From Marinimicrobium alkaliphilum (lineage in GTDB: Bacteria > Pseudomonadota > Gammaproteobacteria > Pseudomonadales > Cellvibrionaceae): a stretch of DNA of 64,000 nucleotides. The notes beneath the pieces were generated by a model. It was not told the DNA's origin. It did no database searches and saw nothing but the letters and a program-made list of their open reading frames with translations. Every line of letters begins with the position of its first letter. The first letter of the stretch is position 1. This document shows positions 54,320-63,987 of the stretch, piece by piece. The translations under genes and the position numbers were made by a program. The stretch spans positions 45,487 through 109,486 of the forward strand of contig NZ_QGMQ01000011.1 in the NCBI RefSeq assembly GCF_003259155.1. The letters are read 5' to 3'.

Positions 54320-56653
54320 ATGTTTTTCAAAAGTAAACTCCATTCACTGACCGCCTGCGCCGGATTACTCGCGCTGGTAGCCTGTGGCGGCGGCGGTGGC
54401 AGCGGCCCTGCCCCCGACAATGGCAACGGCAATGGCAACGGTAATGGATTCCAGGTGCCCGCCCCCGATGCTGAAGCCGTCTTCCATCTGGATTATAACG
54501 AGCTGGTTCAGGGTCAACGGGTCCGCGACCTGGCGAACGACACCGACTACGCCGTCGAGAACCAGTTTATGGCACCCGAACTGGTGCCCGGCGTCGACGG
54601 CAGCGCGCTCAGAACCGATGGTTTTTCCACCTGGATATCGACCAACATCAATCTGGCTATTCAGCGCACCATGACGGTGGAGAGCTGGGTTGCACTGGAA
54701 AGTTATCCGTCCGATCACGAGGTGCCGCACGCGCACCTGTCCCCCTCGTCTTTTATCAATCAACGCAGTAGCGCGACCGGCTTTTCCGTCGACATCAACA
54801 CCTTTGGTCAGTGGGAATTCCGCTTTTTTGTCAGTGGCAATGAGTATTCGCTGTTTGTGGAAGAACCCTTTCCCCTGTACGAATGGACCCATATAGCCGC
54901 GGTCATCGATACCCCCAACGGAAACGCTCGGCTCTATCTGAACGGCGACCAGGTCGCCAACGAAGCCGTGCCGGTAGACAGCACCATCAATTTGGCCAAC
55001 GTGCCTCTGGTGATCGGTAAGAGCAATGACGACACCTACATGGGCATCTTCCTGGTCAACGCGCTCAACGGCGCGTTTGATGAAACCCGCATCTACCCGG
55101 GCGCGCGCACCAGCGCGATGATCCAGGAGGAATACAGTACGCGTGTGAGCGCTGCCAGTGACCCCATGACCGAAGCCCTGGTGGTGCCCGAGAGCCGTTT
55201 TGCCAATGACCTGCAACGCCCTCGCCTGCACGCCATGCCCCCCGCCAACTGGGCCAACGAACCCCACGGCCTGATCGAGGTCGATGGGCGCTACCATATG
55301 TTTTACCAGCGCACACCCAACGGGCCCTTTAAAACCCAGATGCACTGGGGCCATATGGTGTCTGATGATCTGGTGAGCTGGGAACACGACCAGGATGCCC
55401 TCAGGCCCACGCTCGAGGATTCGCCCACGCAGGGTTTTGATATGAAAGGCATCTGGTCCGGCGATGTGGTGTACGACCAGGGTACCGCCTATGCGTTCTA
55501 CACCAACGTCAACCATAGCAGCAGCTTTAATCCGGGCATTGCGGTCGCCGTCAGCGATGACGACGACTTGCGCCACTGGGAAAAGCTCGGCCCGATCATC
55601 GACACCAGCTCGGTGCAGGACTTCCGCGACCCCTACCTATGGAAAGAAGGTGACACCTGGCACATGCTGATTGGTGCCCGGATTTCCGGCGGCGGCGCAC
55701 TCGACTACTACCGCTCAACCGACCTGCTCAACTGGACCCGGCGTACCGGCTTTACCGGCTCGGTCGCCTTCAGCCAGCTGGATATCGGCTCGGATATTTG
55801 GGAAATGCCGGTGTTCGAACAGCTTGACGGCGACACCTACGTCCTGGTGGTCAACCCGATCGGCGGACAGGTCTCCAAATATGACCAAGACAAGCCCACC
55901 CGCGGGGTCTACTGGACTGGCCGCTGGGACGGCAATCGGTTTACGCCGGATTACCTGACCCCCAAAAACCTGGATGTGATTGAAGGACACCTGTCCCCCA
56001 CAGTCACGCGCCGGGATGACGGCCTGCCGGTCGGTATCGGCATTGTTGACGAACGCCGCTCCTCTCAGGCGCAACTGGATGCAGGCTGGACCCATACCTT
56101 CAGCTTCCCACGCCAGTGGTATCTGATGGACGACCGCGAAACGCTCGGTCAGCGGCCTATTGCCGAGCTTGAAGCACTGCGGGTGGCGGACAGCCACAGC
56201 CAGACAGCGCCGGGCTCGGTATCAGGCCAACAGGACCCGGGCATTCGCGGACGTATGAAAGAAATCATTGTTGAAGTGGATGCCGACAGCGCTCAGGGGC
56301 AATACGGGGTAATCATCGCCAGCTCGGCCGATGGCGCTGAGCGCACGCGCCTCTTCTATGATGCTGATAGCCAGCAGGTCGTCCTGGATAAAACCCGCTC
56401 CAGCTTTTCTGACCAGGTGGAAGACAAGCGCTTTTTCAGGGGCGACTATGACGAGGCCGCTTTTGGTAAACCGGAACGTCTGCACATCTTTATCGACCAC
56501 TCGATCGTTGATGTCTTTATCAATGACAGCGCCGCGTTCTCGTTCCGAATTTATCCTGAAGGCGAGCACAGTGATCATGTCTATCTGCTGTCCCAGCAGG
56601 GCGAGACCACGTTTCTCAACGTCGAATCCTGGGATCTGGCGTTACCCCATTGA
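54320..56653 (+). CDS. LamG-GH32 lipoprotein (probable fructan hydrolase)
   Basis: Outer-membrane type lipoprotein of 777 residues (signal ending VACGGGGGS, then a Gly/Asn linker). Residues 50-270 look like a concanavalin/LamG domain (TVESWVALESYPSD, EWTHIAAVIDTPNGNARLYL, NGAFDETRIYPGARTSAMIQ). Residues 295-640 are the GH32 five-blade propeller and 640-777 the C-terminal sandwich. Catalytic positions: the nucleophile motif reads WANEPHG with Glu314 in place of Asp, FRDP (Asp437) is intact and the acid/base is Glu495 in WEMP. It should act on levan, inulin or fructo-oligosaccharides if active. It follows the four-module lipoprotein by 82 bp. Confidence 0.87.
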   Translation: MFFKSKLHSLTACAGLLALVACGGGGGSGPAPDNGNGNGNGNGFQVPAPDAEAVFHLDYNELVQGQRVRDLANDTDYAVENQFMAPELVPGVDGSALRTDGFSTWISTNINLAIQRTMTVESWVALESYPSDHEVPHAHLSPSSFINQRSSATGFSVDINTFGQWEFRFFVSGNEYSLFVEEPFPLYEWTHIAAVIDTPNGNARLYLNGDQVANEAVPVDSTINLANVPLVIGKSNDDTYMGIFLVNALNGAFDETRIYPGARTSAMIQEEYSTRVSAASDPMTEALVVPESRFANDLQRPRLHAMPPANWANEPHGLIEVDGRYHMFYQRTPNGPFKTQMHWGHMVSDDLVSWEHDQDALRPTLEDSPTQGFDMKGIWSGDVVYDQGTAYAFYTNVNHSSSFNPGIAVAVSDDDDLRHWEKLGPIIDTSSVQDFRDPYLWKEGDTWHMLIGARISGGGALDYYRSTDLLNWTRRTGFTGSVAFSQLDIGSDIWEMPVFEQLDGDTYVLVVNPIGGQVSKYDQDKPTRGVYWTGRWDGNRFTPDYLTPKNLDVIEGHLSPTVTRRDDGLPVGIGIVDERRSSQAQLDAGWTHTFSFPRQWYLMDDRETLGQRPIAELEALRVADSHSQTAPGSVSGQQDPGIRGRMKEIIVEVDADSAQGQYGVIIASSADGAERTRLFYDADSQQVVLDKTRSSFSDQVEDKRFFRGDYDEAAFGKPERLHIFIDHSIVDVFINDSAAFSFRIYPEGEHSDHVYLLSQQGETTFLNVESWDLALPH

Positions 56654-56747
56654 TGCATTGTCGGGTTATCCAGCGCGAACCCGACCGACCCGGACGTCAA
56701 TGCACTGTTCGTTGAGCGGGTGCCTCACTTGAGGCCGCTGCCTCATG

Positions 56748-56910
56748 TGTCGGATTACGGCTTTGCCTAATCCGACCTACTTGTGCATTGGCGCGCTGGG
56801 TCGGGTTGGGGGCCTTATTGTCGGATTACGGCTGCGCCTAATCCGACCTACTCGAGCAATGGCACGCTGCTTCCCGTAGGTCGGATTAGCCCGCAGGGCG
56901 TAATCCGACA
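56748..56910. repeat. REP cluster O (3 copies) upstream of valS
   Basis: Left-facing copies at 56748-56780 and 56819-56851, right-facing copy at 56876-56910 (24 bp from the second). It lies between the LamG-GH32 gene and the valS promoter. Confidence 0.94.
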
Positions 56911-56968
56911 ACAAACCACCCAAACCCTATTCTCCCCGCCCTTCCTACACCCTTGTGGGCATAAGCTG

Positions 56969-56974
56969 TATAAT
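56969..56974 (+). promoter_or_regulatory. -10 box of valS
   Basis: Perfect TATAAT 48 bp before the valS ATG and just past the REP cluster. The -35 region is poor. Confidence 0.5.
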
Positions 56975-57022
56975 CTGCGCCATTCAACATTCACTACAGC
57001 GACGTCACAAGGCCACGCACGC

Positions 57023-59878
57023 ATGGATAAAACCTATCAGCCCCACGCCATTGAGCAACAGTGGTACGAAACCTGGGAAAATGCCGGTTATTTCAAGCCC
57101 CGGGGCGAAGGCGACCCCTACTGCATCATGATTCCCCCGCCCAACGTTACCGGCAGCCTGCATATGGGCCACGGCTTCAATAATGCCGTGATGGACGCCA
57201 TGATCCGCTACCACCGTATGAAAGGCGACGACACGCTGTGGCAAATGGGTACCGACCATGCCGGTATCGCCACCCAGATGGTGGTGGAGCGGCAACTGGC
57301 CGCCCAGAACATCAGCCGCCACGACCTGGGCCGGGACAAGTTCTTGGAGAAGGTCTGGGAATGGAAGGCTGAGTCCGGTGGCAATATCACTCGTCAACTG
57401 CGCCGCCTGGGCTCGTCTCTGGACTGGAGCCGCGAGCGCTTCACCATGGATGAGGGGCTGTCCAAGGCTGTGCAGGAAGCCTTTGTACGCCTGCACGAAG
57501 ACGGCCTGATTTACCGGGGCAAGCGCCTGGTGAACTGGGATCCGACGCTGCACACCGCCATTTCTGACCTGGAAGTGGAGAATCACGACGAGAAAGGTTT
57601 CCTCTGGCACATGCGCTACCCCCTGGCCGACGGCGCTACCACGGCTGAGGGTAAGCCCTATCTGGTGGTGGCCACCACCCGCCCGGAAACCATGCTCGGC
57701 GACAGCGCCGTGGCCGTGCATCCGGACGATGAGCGCTATGCCTCACTGATCGGCAAATTTGTTGAGCTGCCCCTTGTGGGCCGCCGAATCCCGGTGATCG
57801 CCGACGAGTATGTCGACCGCGAATTCGGCACAGGCTGCGTCAAGATCACTCCCGCTCACGACTTTAACGACTACGAAGTGGGCAAACGCCACGCCCTGCC
57901 CCTGATCAATATTCTTGACCAGAACGCGGCGGTGCTCGCCGAGGCGCAGATTTTCAATCTCGACGGCAGTGTCAACGACACCCTCGACGCCACCCTGCCC
58001 GGCGCCTATGCCGGGCAGGATCGCTACATCGCACGCAAACAGATCGTTGCCGATCTGGAAGCGGCCGAGCTGATGGACAAGATCGATGATCACGCCCTGA
58101 AAGTACCGCGCGGTGACCGCTCAGGCGTGGTGGTGGAACCCTGGCTGACAGACCAGTGGTATGTGCGCACCCAGCCCTTGGCCGAACCCGCCATCGCCGC
58201 GGTCGAGAATGGCGATATCCAGTTTGTGCCCAAGCAGTACGAAAACATGTACTTTTCCTGGATGCGGGATATCCAGGACTGGTGCATCTCCCGCCAACTT
58301 TGGTGGGGCCACCGGATTCCCGCCTGGTACGACAAACAGGGCAAGGTCTACGTCGGGCGCAACGAGCAGGAAGTGCGCGAGAAGCACAACCTGGGCGCTG
58401 ATGTTGCGCTTGAGCAGGACGAAGATGTACTCGATACCTGGTTCAGCTCCGGGTTGTGGACTTTCTCCACGCTGGGCTGGCCCGAGCAGACCGAGTTCCT
58501 GAAAAAATTCCATCCCACGAATCTGCTGGTCACCGGCTTCGATATTATTTTCTTCTGGGTGGCGCGCATGATCATGCTCACCCTGCATCTGGTCAAGGAT
58601 GACAATGGCAAGGCCCAGGTGCCTTTTGAAACCGTGTATGTGCACGGCCTGGTACGTGACAGCTACGGCCAGAAGATGTCCAAATCCAAGGGCAACGTGC
58701 TCGACCCCCTGGATATTGTCGACGGCATCGATCTGGAGACCCTGGTACAGAAGCGCACGCAGGGCATGATGCAGCCCAAGCTGGCGAGCAAAATTGAAAA
58801 GCAGACCCGCAAGGAATTCCCCGAGGGCATCGCCGCCCACGGCACCGACGCCCTGCGTCTGACCTTCTGCTCACTGGCCTCTACCGGCCGGGATATCAAG
58901 TTCGATATGGGCCGGGTTGAAGGCTACCGCAACTTCTGCAACAAGCTGTGGAATGCCACCCGCTACGTGCTGATGAACACGGAAGAGCACGATTGCGGCC
59001 AGGACGGCAGCGAGGATTATGAACTGTCCCTGGCGGACCGCTGGATCGTCGCGCGACTGCAGCAGGCCGAGAAATCCGTGACCCAGGCGCTTGACACTTA
59101 TCGCCTGGATCTGGCTACCCAGGCCCTGTACGAGTTTGTCTGGAACGAGTACTGCGACTGGTATCTGGAACTGTCCAAACCCATTTTGTGGGACGACAAT
59201 GCCAGCGCGGCGCAGAAGAAAGGCACCCGCCGTACCCTGATTCGGGTACTGGAAGCGATCCTGCGCCTGGCGCACCCGCTGATTCCCTTTATTACCGAGG
59301 AAATCTGGCAGCGCATCAAGCCGTTGGCAGGCGCCAAAGGCGAAACCATCATGCAGGCCGCCTACCCCGTTGCCGATGAAAGCAAACTCGACCCGCAAGC
59401 GGTTGACGACATTGAGTGGCTGAAGAAAGTCATTCTGGGCGTGCGCAACATTCGCGGGGAGATGAATATTTCCCCCGCCAGAAGTGTGCCCCTGTTTATC
59501 CAGCACGGCAGCACCGAAGACCAGCGCCGACTCGAACAAAATCGGGCCGCTTTGACCAAGCTTGCCTCCCTCGAAAGCGTCACCTGGCTCAATGCCGGTG
59601 AGGAGGGCCCTGTATCTGCCACAGCCCTGGCCGGCGGCATGGAGTTGCTGGTACCCATGGCGGGATTGATCGATAAAGACGCTGAGCTGGAGCGCCTGAA
59701 CCGGGAAATCGCCAAACTGGAGAAGGACGCCGAGCGTACCCAAGCCAAACTGAACAACAGTGGCTTTGTGGATAAGGCGCCCGTGGAAGTGGTGAATAAG
59801 GAACGCAATCGCCTGGCGGAGCTGCAGACGGCGCTTGAAAAACTGCGTGAGCAGGCTCAGCGGATTGCCGATTTGTAG
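57023..59878 (+). CDS. valS: valyl-tRNA synthetase
   Basis: Class I aminoacyl-tRNA synthetase of 951 residues, the same length as E. coli ValS. The start [19 protein letters not shown] matches the family; the open frame extends 80 codons upstream only through REP sequence. Motifs are [17 protein letters not shown] (HIGH, about residue 44), the editing-domain [10 protein letters not shown] and [23 protein letters not shown] (KMSKS, about residue 552), and the C-terminal coiled coil [20 protein letters not shown]. Confidence 0.98.
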   Translation: MDKTYQPHAIEQQWYETWENAGYFKPRGEGDPYCIMIPPPNVTGSLHMGHGFNNAVMDAMIRYHRMKGDDTLWQMGTDHAGIATQMVVERQLAAQNISRHDLGRDKFLEKVWEWKAESGGNITRQLRRLGSSLDWSRERFTMDEGLSKAVQEAFVRLHEDGLIYRGKRLVNWDPTLHTAISDLEVENHDEKGFLWHMRYPLADGATTAEGKPYLVVATTRPETMLGDSAVAVHPDDERYASLIGKFVELPLVGRRIPVIADEYVDREFGTGCVKITPAHDFNDYEVGKRHALPLINILDQNAAVLAEAQIFNLDGSVNDTLDATLPGAYAGQDRYIARKQIVADLEAAELMDKIDDHALKVPRGDRSGVVVEPWLTDQWYVRTQPLAEPAIAAVENGDIQFVPKQYENMYFSWMRDIQDWCISRQLWWGHRIPAWYDKQGKVYVGRNEQEVREKHNLGADVALEQDEDVLDTWFSSGLWTFSTLGWPEQTEFLKKFHPTNLLVTGFDIIFFWVARMIMLTLHLVKDDNGKAQVPFETVYVHGLVRDSYGQKMSKSKGNVLDPLDIVDGIDLETLVQKRTQGMMQPKLASKIEKQTRKEFPEGIAAHGTDALRLTFCSLASTGRDIKFDMGRVEGYRNFCNKLWNATRYVLMNTEEHDCGQDGSEDYELSLADRWIVARLQQAEKSVTQALDTYRLDLATQALYEFVWNEYCDWYLELSKPILWDDNASAAQKKGTRRTLIRVLEAILRLAHPLIPFITEEIWQRIKPLAGAKGETIMQAAYPVADESKLDPQAVDDIEWLKKVILGVRNIRGEMNISPARSVPLFIQHGSTEDQRRLEQNRAALTKLASLESVTWLNAGEEGPVSATALAGGMELLVPMAGLIDKDAELERLNREIAKLEKDAERTQAKLNNSGFVDKAPVEVVNKERNRLAELQTALEKLREQAQRIADL

Positions 59879-59918
59879 TTTTTTGCGTGGGTGTTTTGAG
59901 CGGGTGAGGTGGCTCAGG

Positions 59919-60060
59919 TGTCGGATTACGGCTGCGCCTAATCCGACCTACTGGAAAGGGCGTGGGTTCTGTTGTCGGATTACGCTACGCTAATCCGACC
60001 TACGGGAAAGGGCGTGCCATTGTCTGAGTAGGTCGGATTAGCCGAGGGCGTAATCCGACA
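59919..60060. repeat. REP cluster P (3 copies) between convergent genes
   Basis: Left-facing copies at 59919-59951 and 59973-60003, right-facing copy at 60028-60060. The last left-right spacer is 24 bp. It separates valS from the diguanylate cyclase 3' end. Confidence 0.94.
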
Positions 60061-60078
60061 ATGAGGCACCCGCCCCTT

Positions 60079-61524
60079 TCAATCCCCGAGGCCCACACTC
60101 ACGACCTGATTCCGACCATGCTCTTTGGCTTGATACAGCGCGGCATCGGCGCGCTTAAGCAGGCTGGCAAAGCTGTCGTCCGCCTCCATCACCGTAACGC
60201 CCACACTGATGGTCAGGCCTTCCGGAATCACAAAGGGGTAACTTTCGATCTGCGCGCGCAAACCCTCAGCAAAAGCCTGTGCACCGCCGGCATCCGTTTC
60301 CGGCAACAGCACCAGAAATTCCTCACCGCCCCAACGCGCCAAAATATCGCTCTTACGCGTTGCACCCCACAACAGCCGAGCCACCTCGCGCAGGACTTCG
60401 TCACCCACATTATGGCCATGACGGTCATTCACCCGCTTAAAGTAGTCGACATCGAAAAGTACAACAGCAAAGTGAGTGCCATAGCGGTGGACGCGCTGAA
60501 TATTCTGCCGAATGTGCCCCTCCAGATAACGGCGATTCCACAATCCGGTCAAGCTGTCGTGATGGGCTTCATAGGTCAAGGCATCAACCAGTGACTCGCG
60601 GGTTAGTGCGCTCGCCACCAGCCCCGCCACTACCTGAACCATGGCGATATCGTCCTCGGGCCACTGTCGCGCCTGACGCACCGCATCAAAGCCCATGAAA
60701 CCGGTAAACTGGCCGTCCTGTATGATCGGCACCAACAGGATTGAATGGATACCGCCGGCTTCCATAATGGCCGTCAACTGGGGCGTGAGGGTTTGGCTCG
60801 CCAGTTGATCCACCACCACCCTGTGATCCCCTTGAAGCGCTTCGAGCCAGTCCGACTGGTACTCTACAGGAAGTGTCTGCAGATCCTGCTGCTGAGGTGC
60901 GATCCCCGGAGCACACCATTCGTGGCTATTACGCAACGTCTCGTTGCCAGGGTTGTAGAGAAAAACATAAGCCCGATCAGCACGAAGATGCTCGCCCAGT
61001 AAACCCAGGACGTCGGTAATTGATTTCTGAGTTTCCGCCGGTGCCCGAGTGAGCAGGTGGCGGCTGATCTGACTGACCAACCGCTCCAGTTGCAAGCGCG
61101 CTTTGACCCGTTGCTCAGCCGTGATCTTGGCGGTGACATCTGCGGCTGTCGAGCTGATATAGAGGCGCCCATCCAGGGTGATCGGCTCAAGAAAGACATC
61201 CTCCCACAGGAGGCTGCCGTCAGACAGGGGGGTGCTCCATAAAAACCGCTGCGGCCCCTGCTCCGCCGCCCGAGCAAACCATGTCCGCATATCATCCCAG
61301 CTGCAAGGCGGTTCGCCGAAGGCATCCGGATTGAAAATGAAGCCCTGATTGATGCCGTGAATATCATCGACCCGGAAGCTGGCAAGAGCAGAGTCATTGG
61401 CATACAAGACCTCCAGAGTCTGCGGGTGATGAATCATCACCGAAACAGGCATGTGATCTATCAGGGCCTGAAGCGTTTCGGCGTTGAGCGAGAGTGACTG
61501 GCCGGGAGCCTGATTCGCGGTCAT
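60079..61524 (-). CDS. PAS-GAF diguanylate cyclase
   Basis: Soluble protein of 481 residues that makes c-di-GMP. A PAS domain (residues 15-130, ALIDHMPVSVMIHHPQTLEV) and a GAF domain (about 150-310, ADRAYVFLYNPGNETLRNSH) precede the GGDEF domain (about 320-475). The active site is intact (RWGGEEFLVLLPE, with DVDYFKRVNDRHGHNVGDE), and an inhibitory RxxD site (RKSD) lies five residues before it. The stimulus cannot be read. It lies between valS and the second GH32 gene. Confidence 0.94.
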   Translation of the reverse strand: MTANQAPGQSLSLNAETLQALIDHMPVSVMIHHPQTLEVLYANDSALASFRVDDIHGINQGFIFNPDAFGEPPCSWDDMRTWFARAAEQGPQRFLWSTPLSDGSLLWEDVFLEPITLDGRLYISSTAADVTAKITAEQRVKARLQLERLVSQISRHLLTRAPAETQKSITDVLGLLGEHLRADRAYVFLYNPGNETLRNSHEWCAPGIAPQQQDLQTLPVEYQSDWLEALQGDHRVVVDQLASQTLTPQLTAIMEAGGIHSILLVPIIQDGQFTGFMGFDAVRQARQWPEDDIAMVQVVAGLVASALTRESLVDALTYEAHHDSLTGLWNRRYLEGHIRQNIQRVHRYGTHFAVVLFDVDYFKRVNDRHGHNVGDEVLREVARLLWGATRKSDILARWGGEEFLVLLPETDAGGAQAFAEGLRAQIESYPFVIPEGLTISVGVTVMEADDSFASLLKRADAALYQAKEHGRNQVVSVGLGD

Positions 61525-61659
61525 AGTAGACTACTGCATAGGAGTTTCAGTACAGTCTAGGTGAAAATTGCGCCAAAGGGAAAGCTTGAAGCTGAGCTCA
61601 GTTTTCCCGGGCGGGAAACACCTTCAGCCACTTATGCTCTCAAGAGGAGCTGGAGAACT

Positions 61660-61689
61660 GAAAAAGGCCCCAGCGTATCACCGGGGCCT
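61660..61689 (-). terminator. intrinsic terminator of the second GH32 gene
   Basis: Minus strand AGGCCCC (61689-61683) pairs with GGGGCCT (61671-61665) around an 11 nt loop, followed by TTTTT. It lies about 40 bp after the GH32 stop. Confidence 0.87.
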
Positions 61690-61726
61690 GTGTATCAGGA
61701 TCAATAAACATCGATAAATCAGTGTA

Positions 61727-63838
61727 TTAGCGCCAAATCGACTTCAACTCCCAGGCCTCTGCCGCGTTGACCGAGGCACGGCCGCCTTCGCTGTACATAA
61801 ACAAACGCCCGTGGCCCGTATGAGGGAAATAGCGGTTGGCAAACACCGTTTCGCCATCGTTACCAAAGACTTCAACCATGGATGTATCGAAATAAACCCG
61901 CAATCGAATCCGGCCGTCGGGGGCCGTCATCGGACCCCGGTGCAGCGCAGGGAAGTCCTGGTGGAAAGCCGTATGCCCTGAACGGCGACGATCTACCCGC
62001 AGTTCGGCCGCCGCGACATCATAACTGATCACCAGCTCATGGTTAGGGCCCGTCACCAGACGCAGACCAACCTCCTCCGCGTCGCCCAGCTCAAATTCCA
62101 GCTCCACTTCGGCGGTATTCGCCCGAAAATCCCCACCGGTGATTTCCAGCTCTTGGCCATCGAGCGCGACCGGCTCGGACAAGTGGTAAGCCGTGCGGCT
62201 ACGCAAAGCTTTTACTTCCTCAACCGGCTCCTGAAACAGTTGCACCTGGTCGCCGACGGTACGCAACGTCATCTCTCTGGCCAGGCTCATACTACCGCGC
62301 CAACCTTCGGTAGGAATGGCCCCGGCGTAGCGCCAGTTGCTGGCCCAGCCGATGGTGACCCGCCGGTCATCGGGCATATTTTCCCAGGTGAAGGGGGCGT
62401 AAAAGTCGGCGCCGTGGTCCATCCAGAGTTCGCCGGTCTGTGGCTCAAACGCCTCGCCGGAGAACCAGATGTGATCCACATTGATGTGACCCCAGTCGCC
62501 GGCATTGGCGTCGATGACCCGGAGTTGACCGGTCTGGCCGACATAGTCCTCGACGTGAAAGCTTTCCCACTCCAAATGCTCAGCATTGCGGCCGGTCGCG
62601 GAACGCACCCGCTCCCCGTCGATGTAAAGATTAAAGGTGGTTTCACCCTCAGGCGAGTCCGCCGGATGGCGGCCACCCCCGATCAGGAAATGAATGTATC
62701 CGTGGGTAATCTCGAACTCGTCAGAGGTGAGCGTACCGGTGGTTTCGTCGCCGCCCAAAAAGCTGTTCACCAGGGCATCGCCCAAGTAGCCTGTGACTGG
62801 CTGCTGGCCGTGCAGGGCGCCCTGGGCAGGAGCATCCCCAAAGGCGTCACCGGTGGCGGTCCACTGCCCATAGCCGGATTCGAAATCCTCGAACAGAACG
62901 CCCTCGTCCAGCTCAGTCATCGGATCGTCGACCACATTGTCGGCGGTAAAGTGGGTGCCATCGAAATCGCCGATAAAGTACTGCACGCCGGAGCCGCCAT
63001 TGGGCGCGCCGCCATCACCCACACTCAGCAGCATGACCCACTTCTGATTATTGGGGTCACCGTCCACCGGCAAGCGCGACAGGTCCGGCATTTCCCAGAT
63101 GCCACTGACTGAATTGGCGGGCCCAAAGGTGCTCGCCAGCGCCCAATCCACCAGATTGGTGGACTCATAAAAGGCCACCTGGCGATCGATGGAGAGGGTC
63201 ACGGCCATAATCCACTTGTCTTGCTCACCGTCGGTGTACTTGAAAACCTTGGGGTCGCGAAAATCCGGGTGCCCAATGTCCACCACCGGATTGCCTTCGT
63301 AAAAAGTCCAGGTCTCACCGTTATCCGTGCTGTAGGCCACCGATTGAGCCTGGACCGAGTTGCCAGGATGATCGGGTGAGCCCTGAGGGTAGTGACTGGT
63401 GTAGAACGCCAGAATCGCGTTCTCGCCAAAGCCCGCAGCATTGTCGTGATCGACAATGGCAGTACCGGAGAAGATCATTTCGCTGACAGCACCCGAGCCG
63501 TCGGTCTGGTAAGGCAACTTCACGCCCTGCTCTTCCCAGTGCACCAGGTCGGTACTGGTGGCGTGCGCCCAGGACATATAGCCCCATTGATCGCCGTTGG
63601 GGTTGTACTGATAGAACATATGGTAAGTGCCGTCCAGGTACACCAGACCATTGGGGTCATTGAGCCAGTTTTCCTGGGGCGAAAAGCGTTGCTGTAGACG
63701 ATAGTCTTCGGCATACAGACCGGAATCGGCACTGTCGTTGGGTCCATCGCTGGACGTAACAGCGGTGTTTGTACTGCCGCAGGCCATAAGCGTCAAAGCG
63801 CAGCCGATTGGGGTCAAGAGCATCAAAAAGCGGGACAT
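61727..63838 (-). CDS. GH32 levanase-like lipoprotein with inserted beta module
   Basis: Secreted or surface fructan hydrolase of 703 residues with a lipoprotein signal (LMACGS, Cys20, Gly at +2). The catalytic set is canonical: WLNDPNG (Asp61, nucleophile), FRDP (Asp195) and WEMPD (Glu249, acid/base). A module of about 150 residues (315-467) is inserted between propeller strands, beginning FEDFESGYGQWTATGDAFGD and ending GHINVDHIWFSGEAFEP. The C-terminal sandwich (about 550-703) contains RLRVYFDTSMVEVFGNDGE. AAAGGA lies 6 bp before the ATG. The two GH32 enzymes here are only distantly alike, so they probably act on different bonds or chain lengths. Confidence 0.94.
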   Translation of the reverse strand: MSRFLMLLTPIGCALTLMACGSTNTAVTSSDGPNDSADSGLYAEDYRLQQRFSPQENWLNDPNGLVYLDGTYHMFYQYNPNGDQWGYMSWAHATSTDLVHWEEQGVKLPYQTDGSGAVSEMIFSGTAIVDHDNAAGFGENAILAFYTSHYPQGSPDHPGNSVQAQSVAYSTDNGETWTFYEGNPVVDIGHPDFRDPKVFKYTDGEQDKWIMAVTLSIDRQVAFYESTNLVDWALASTFGPANSVSGIWEMPDLSRLPVDGDPNNQKWVMLLSVGDGGAPNGGSGVQYFIGDFDGTHFTADNVVDDPMTELDEGVLFEDFESGYGQWTATGDAFGDAPAQGALHGQQPVTGYLGDALVNSFLGGDETTGTLTSDEFEITHGYIHFLIGGGRHPADSPEGETTFNLYIDGERVRSATGRNAEHLEWESFHVEDYVGQTGQLRVIDANAGDWGHINVDHIWFSGEAFEPQTGELWMDHGADFYAPFTWENMPDDRRVTIGWASNWRYAGAIPTEGWRGSMSLAREMTLRTVGDQVQLFQEPVEEVKALRSRTAYHLSEPVALDGQELEITGGDFRANTAEVELEFELGDAEEVGLRLVTGPNHELVISYDVAAAELRVDRRRSGHTAFHQDFPALHRGPMTAPDGRIRLRVYFDTSMVEVFGNDGETVFANRYFPHTGHGRLFMYSEGGRASVNAAEAWELKSIWR
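62437..62893 (-). other. inserted module shared with the four-module lipoprotein
   Basis: Residues 315-467 of the GH32 enzyme. It shares WTATGD, TGTLTS, a Y-I-F-L/M-x-GGG strand, a GQ turn, a G-x-G-x-I-x-x-DH motif and the ending S-x-GEA-x-x-P with module 4 of the lipoprotein at 51721-54237. It has no cysteine, unlike those modules. Confidence 0.8.
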
Positions 63839-63952
63839 AGGAGATCCTTTATTTTTGCATTATGTCAGTGGTCTCTATGATTACACACGCCTCCTCACTA
63901 ATTCAATCACTGTGCGTTAATTATTGTAATGGACAGATTAACCTTTCAGCCA

Positions 63953-63981
63953 TAAAAAAACCGCCCCTGTCGGGACGGTTT
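63953..63981 (-). terminator. intrinsic terminator after a partial tRNA
   Basis: Minus strand AAACCGTCCC pairs with GGGGCGGTTT around GACA, then a run of T. It follows the tRNA end at 63988-64000. Confidence 0.85.
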
Positions 63982-63987
63982 CTTGTA

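Noticed and set aside
54365..55576. 403-codon open frame opposite the LamG-GH32 gene
   Set aside because: Antisense shadow; the GH32 motifs on the plus strand are unambiguous.
56783..57022. N-terminal extension of valS by 80 codons
   Set aside because: The extension is translated REP sequence; the ATG at 57023 gives the standard 951-residue protein.
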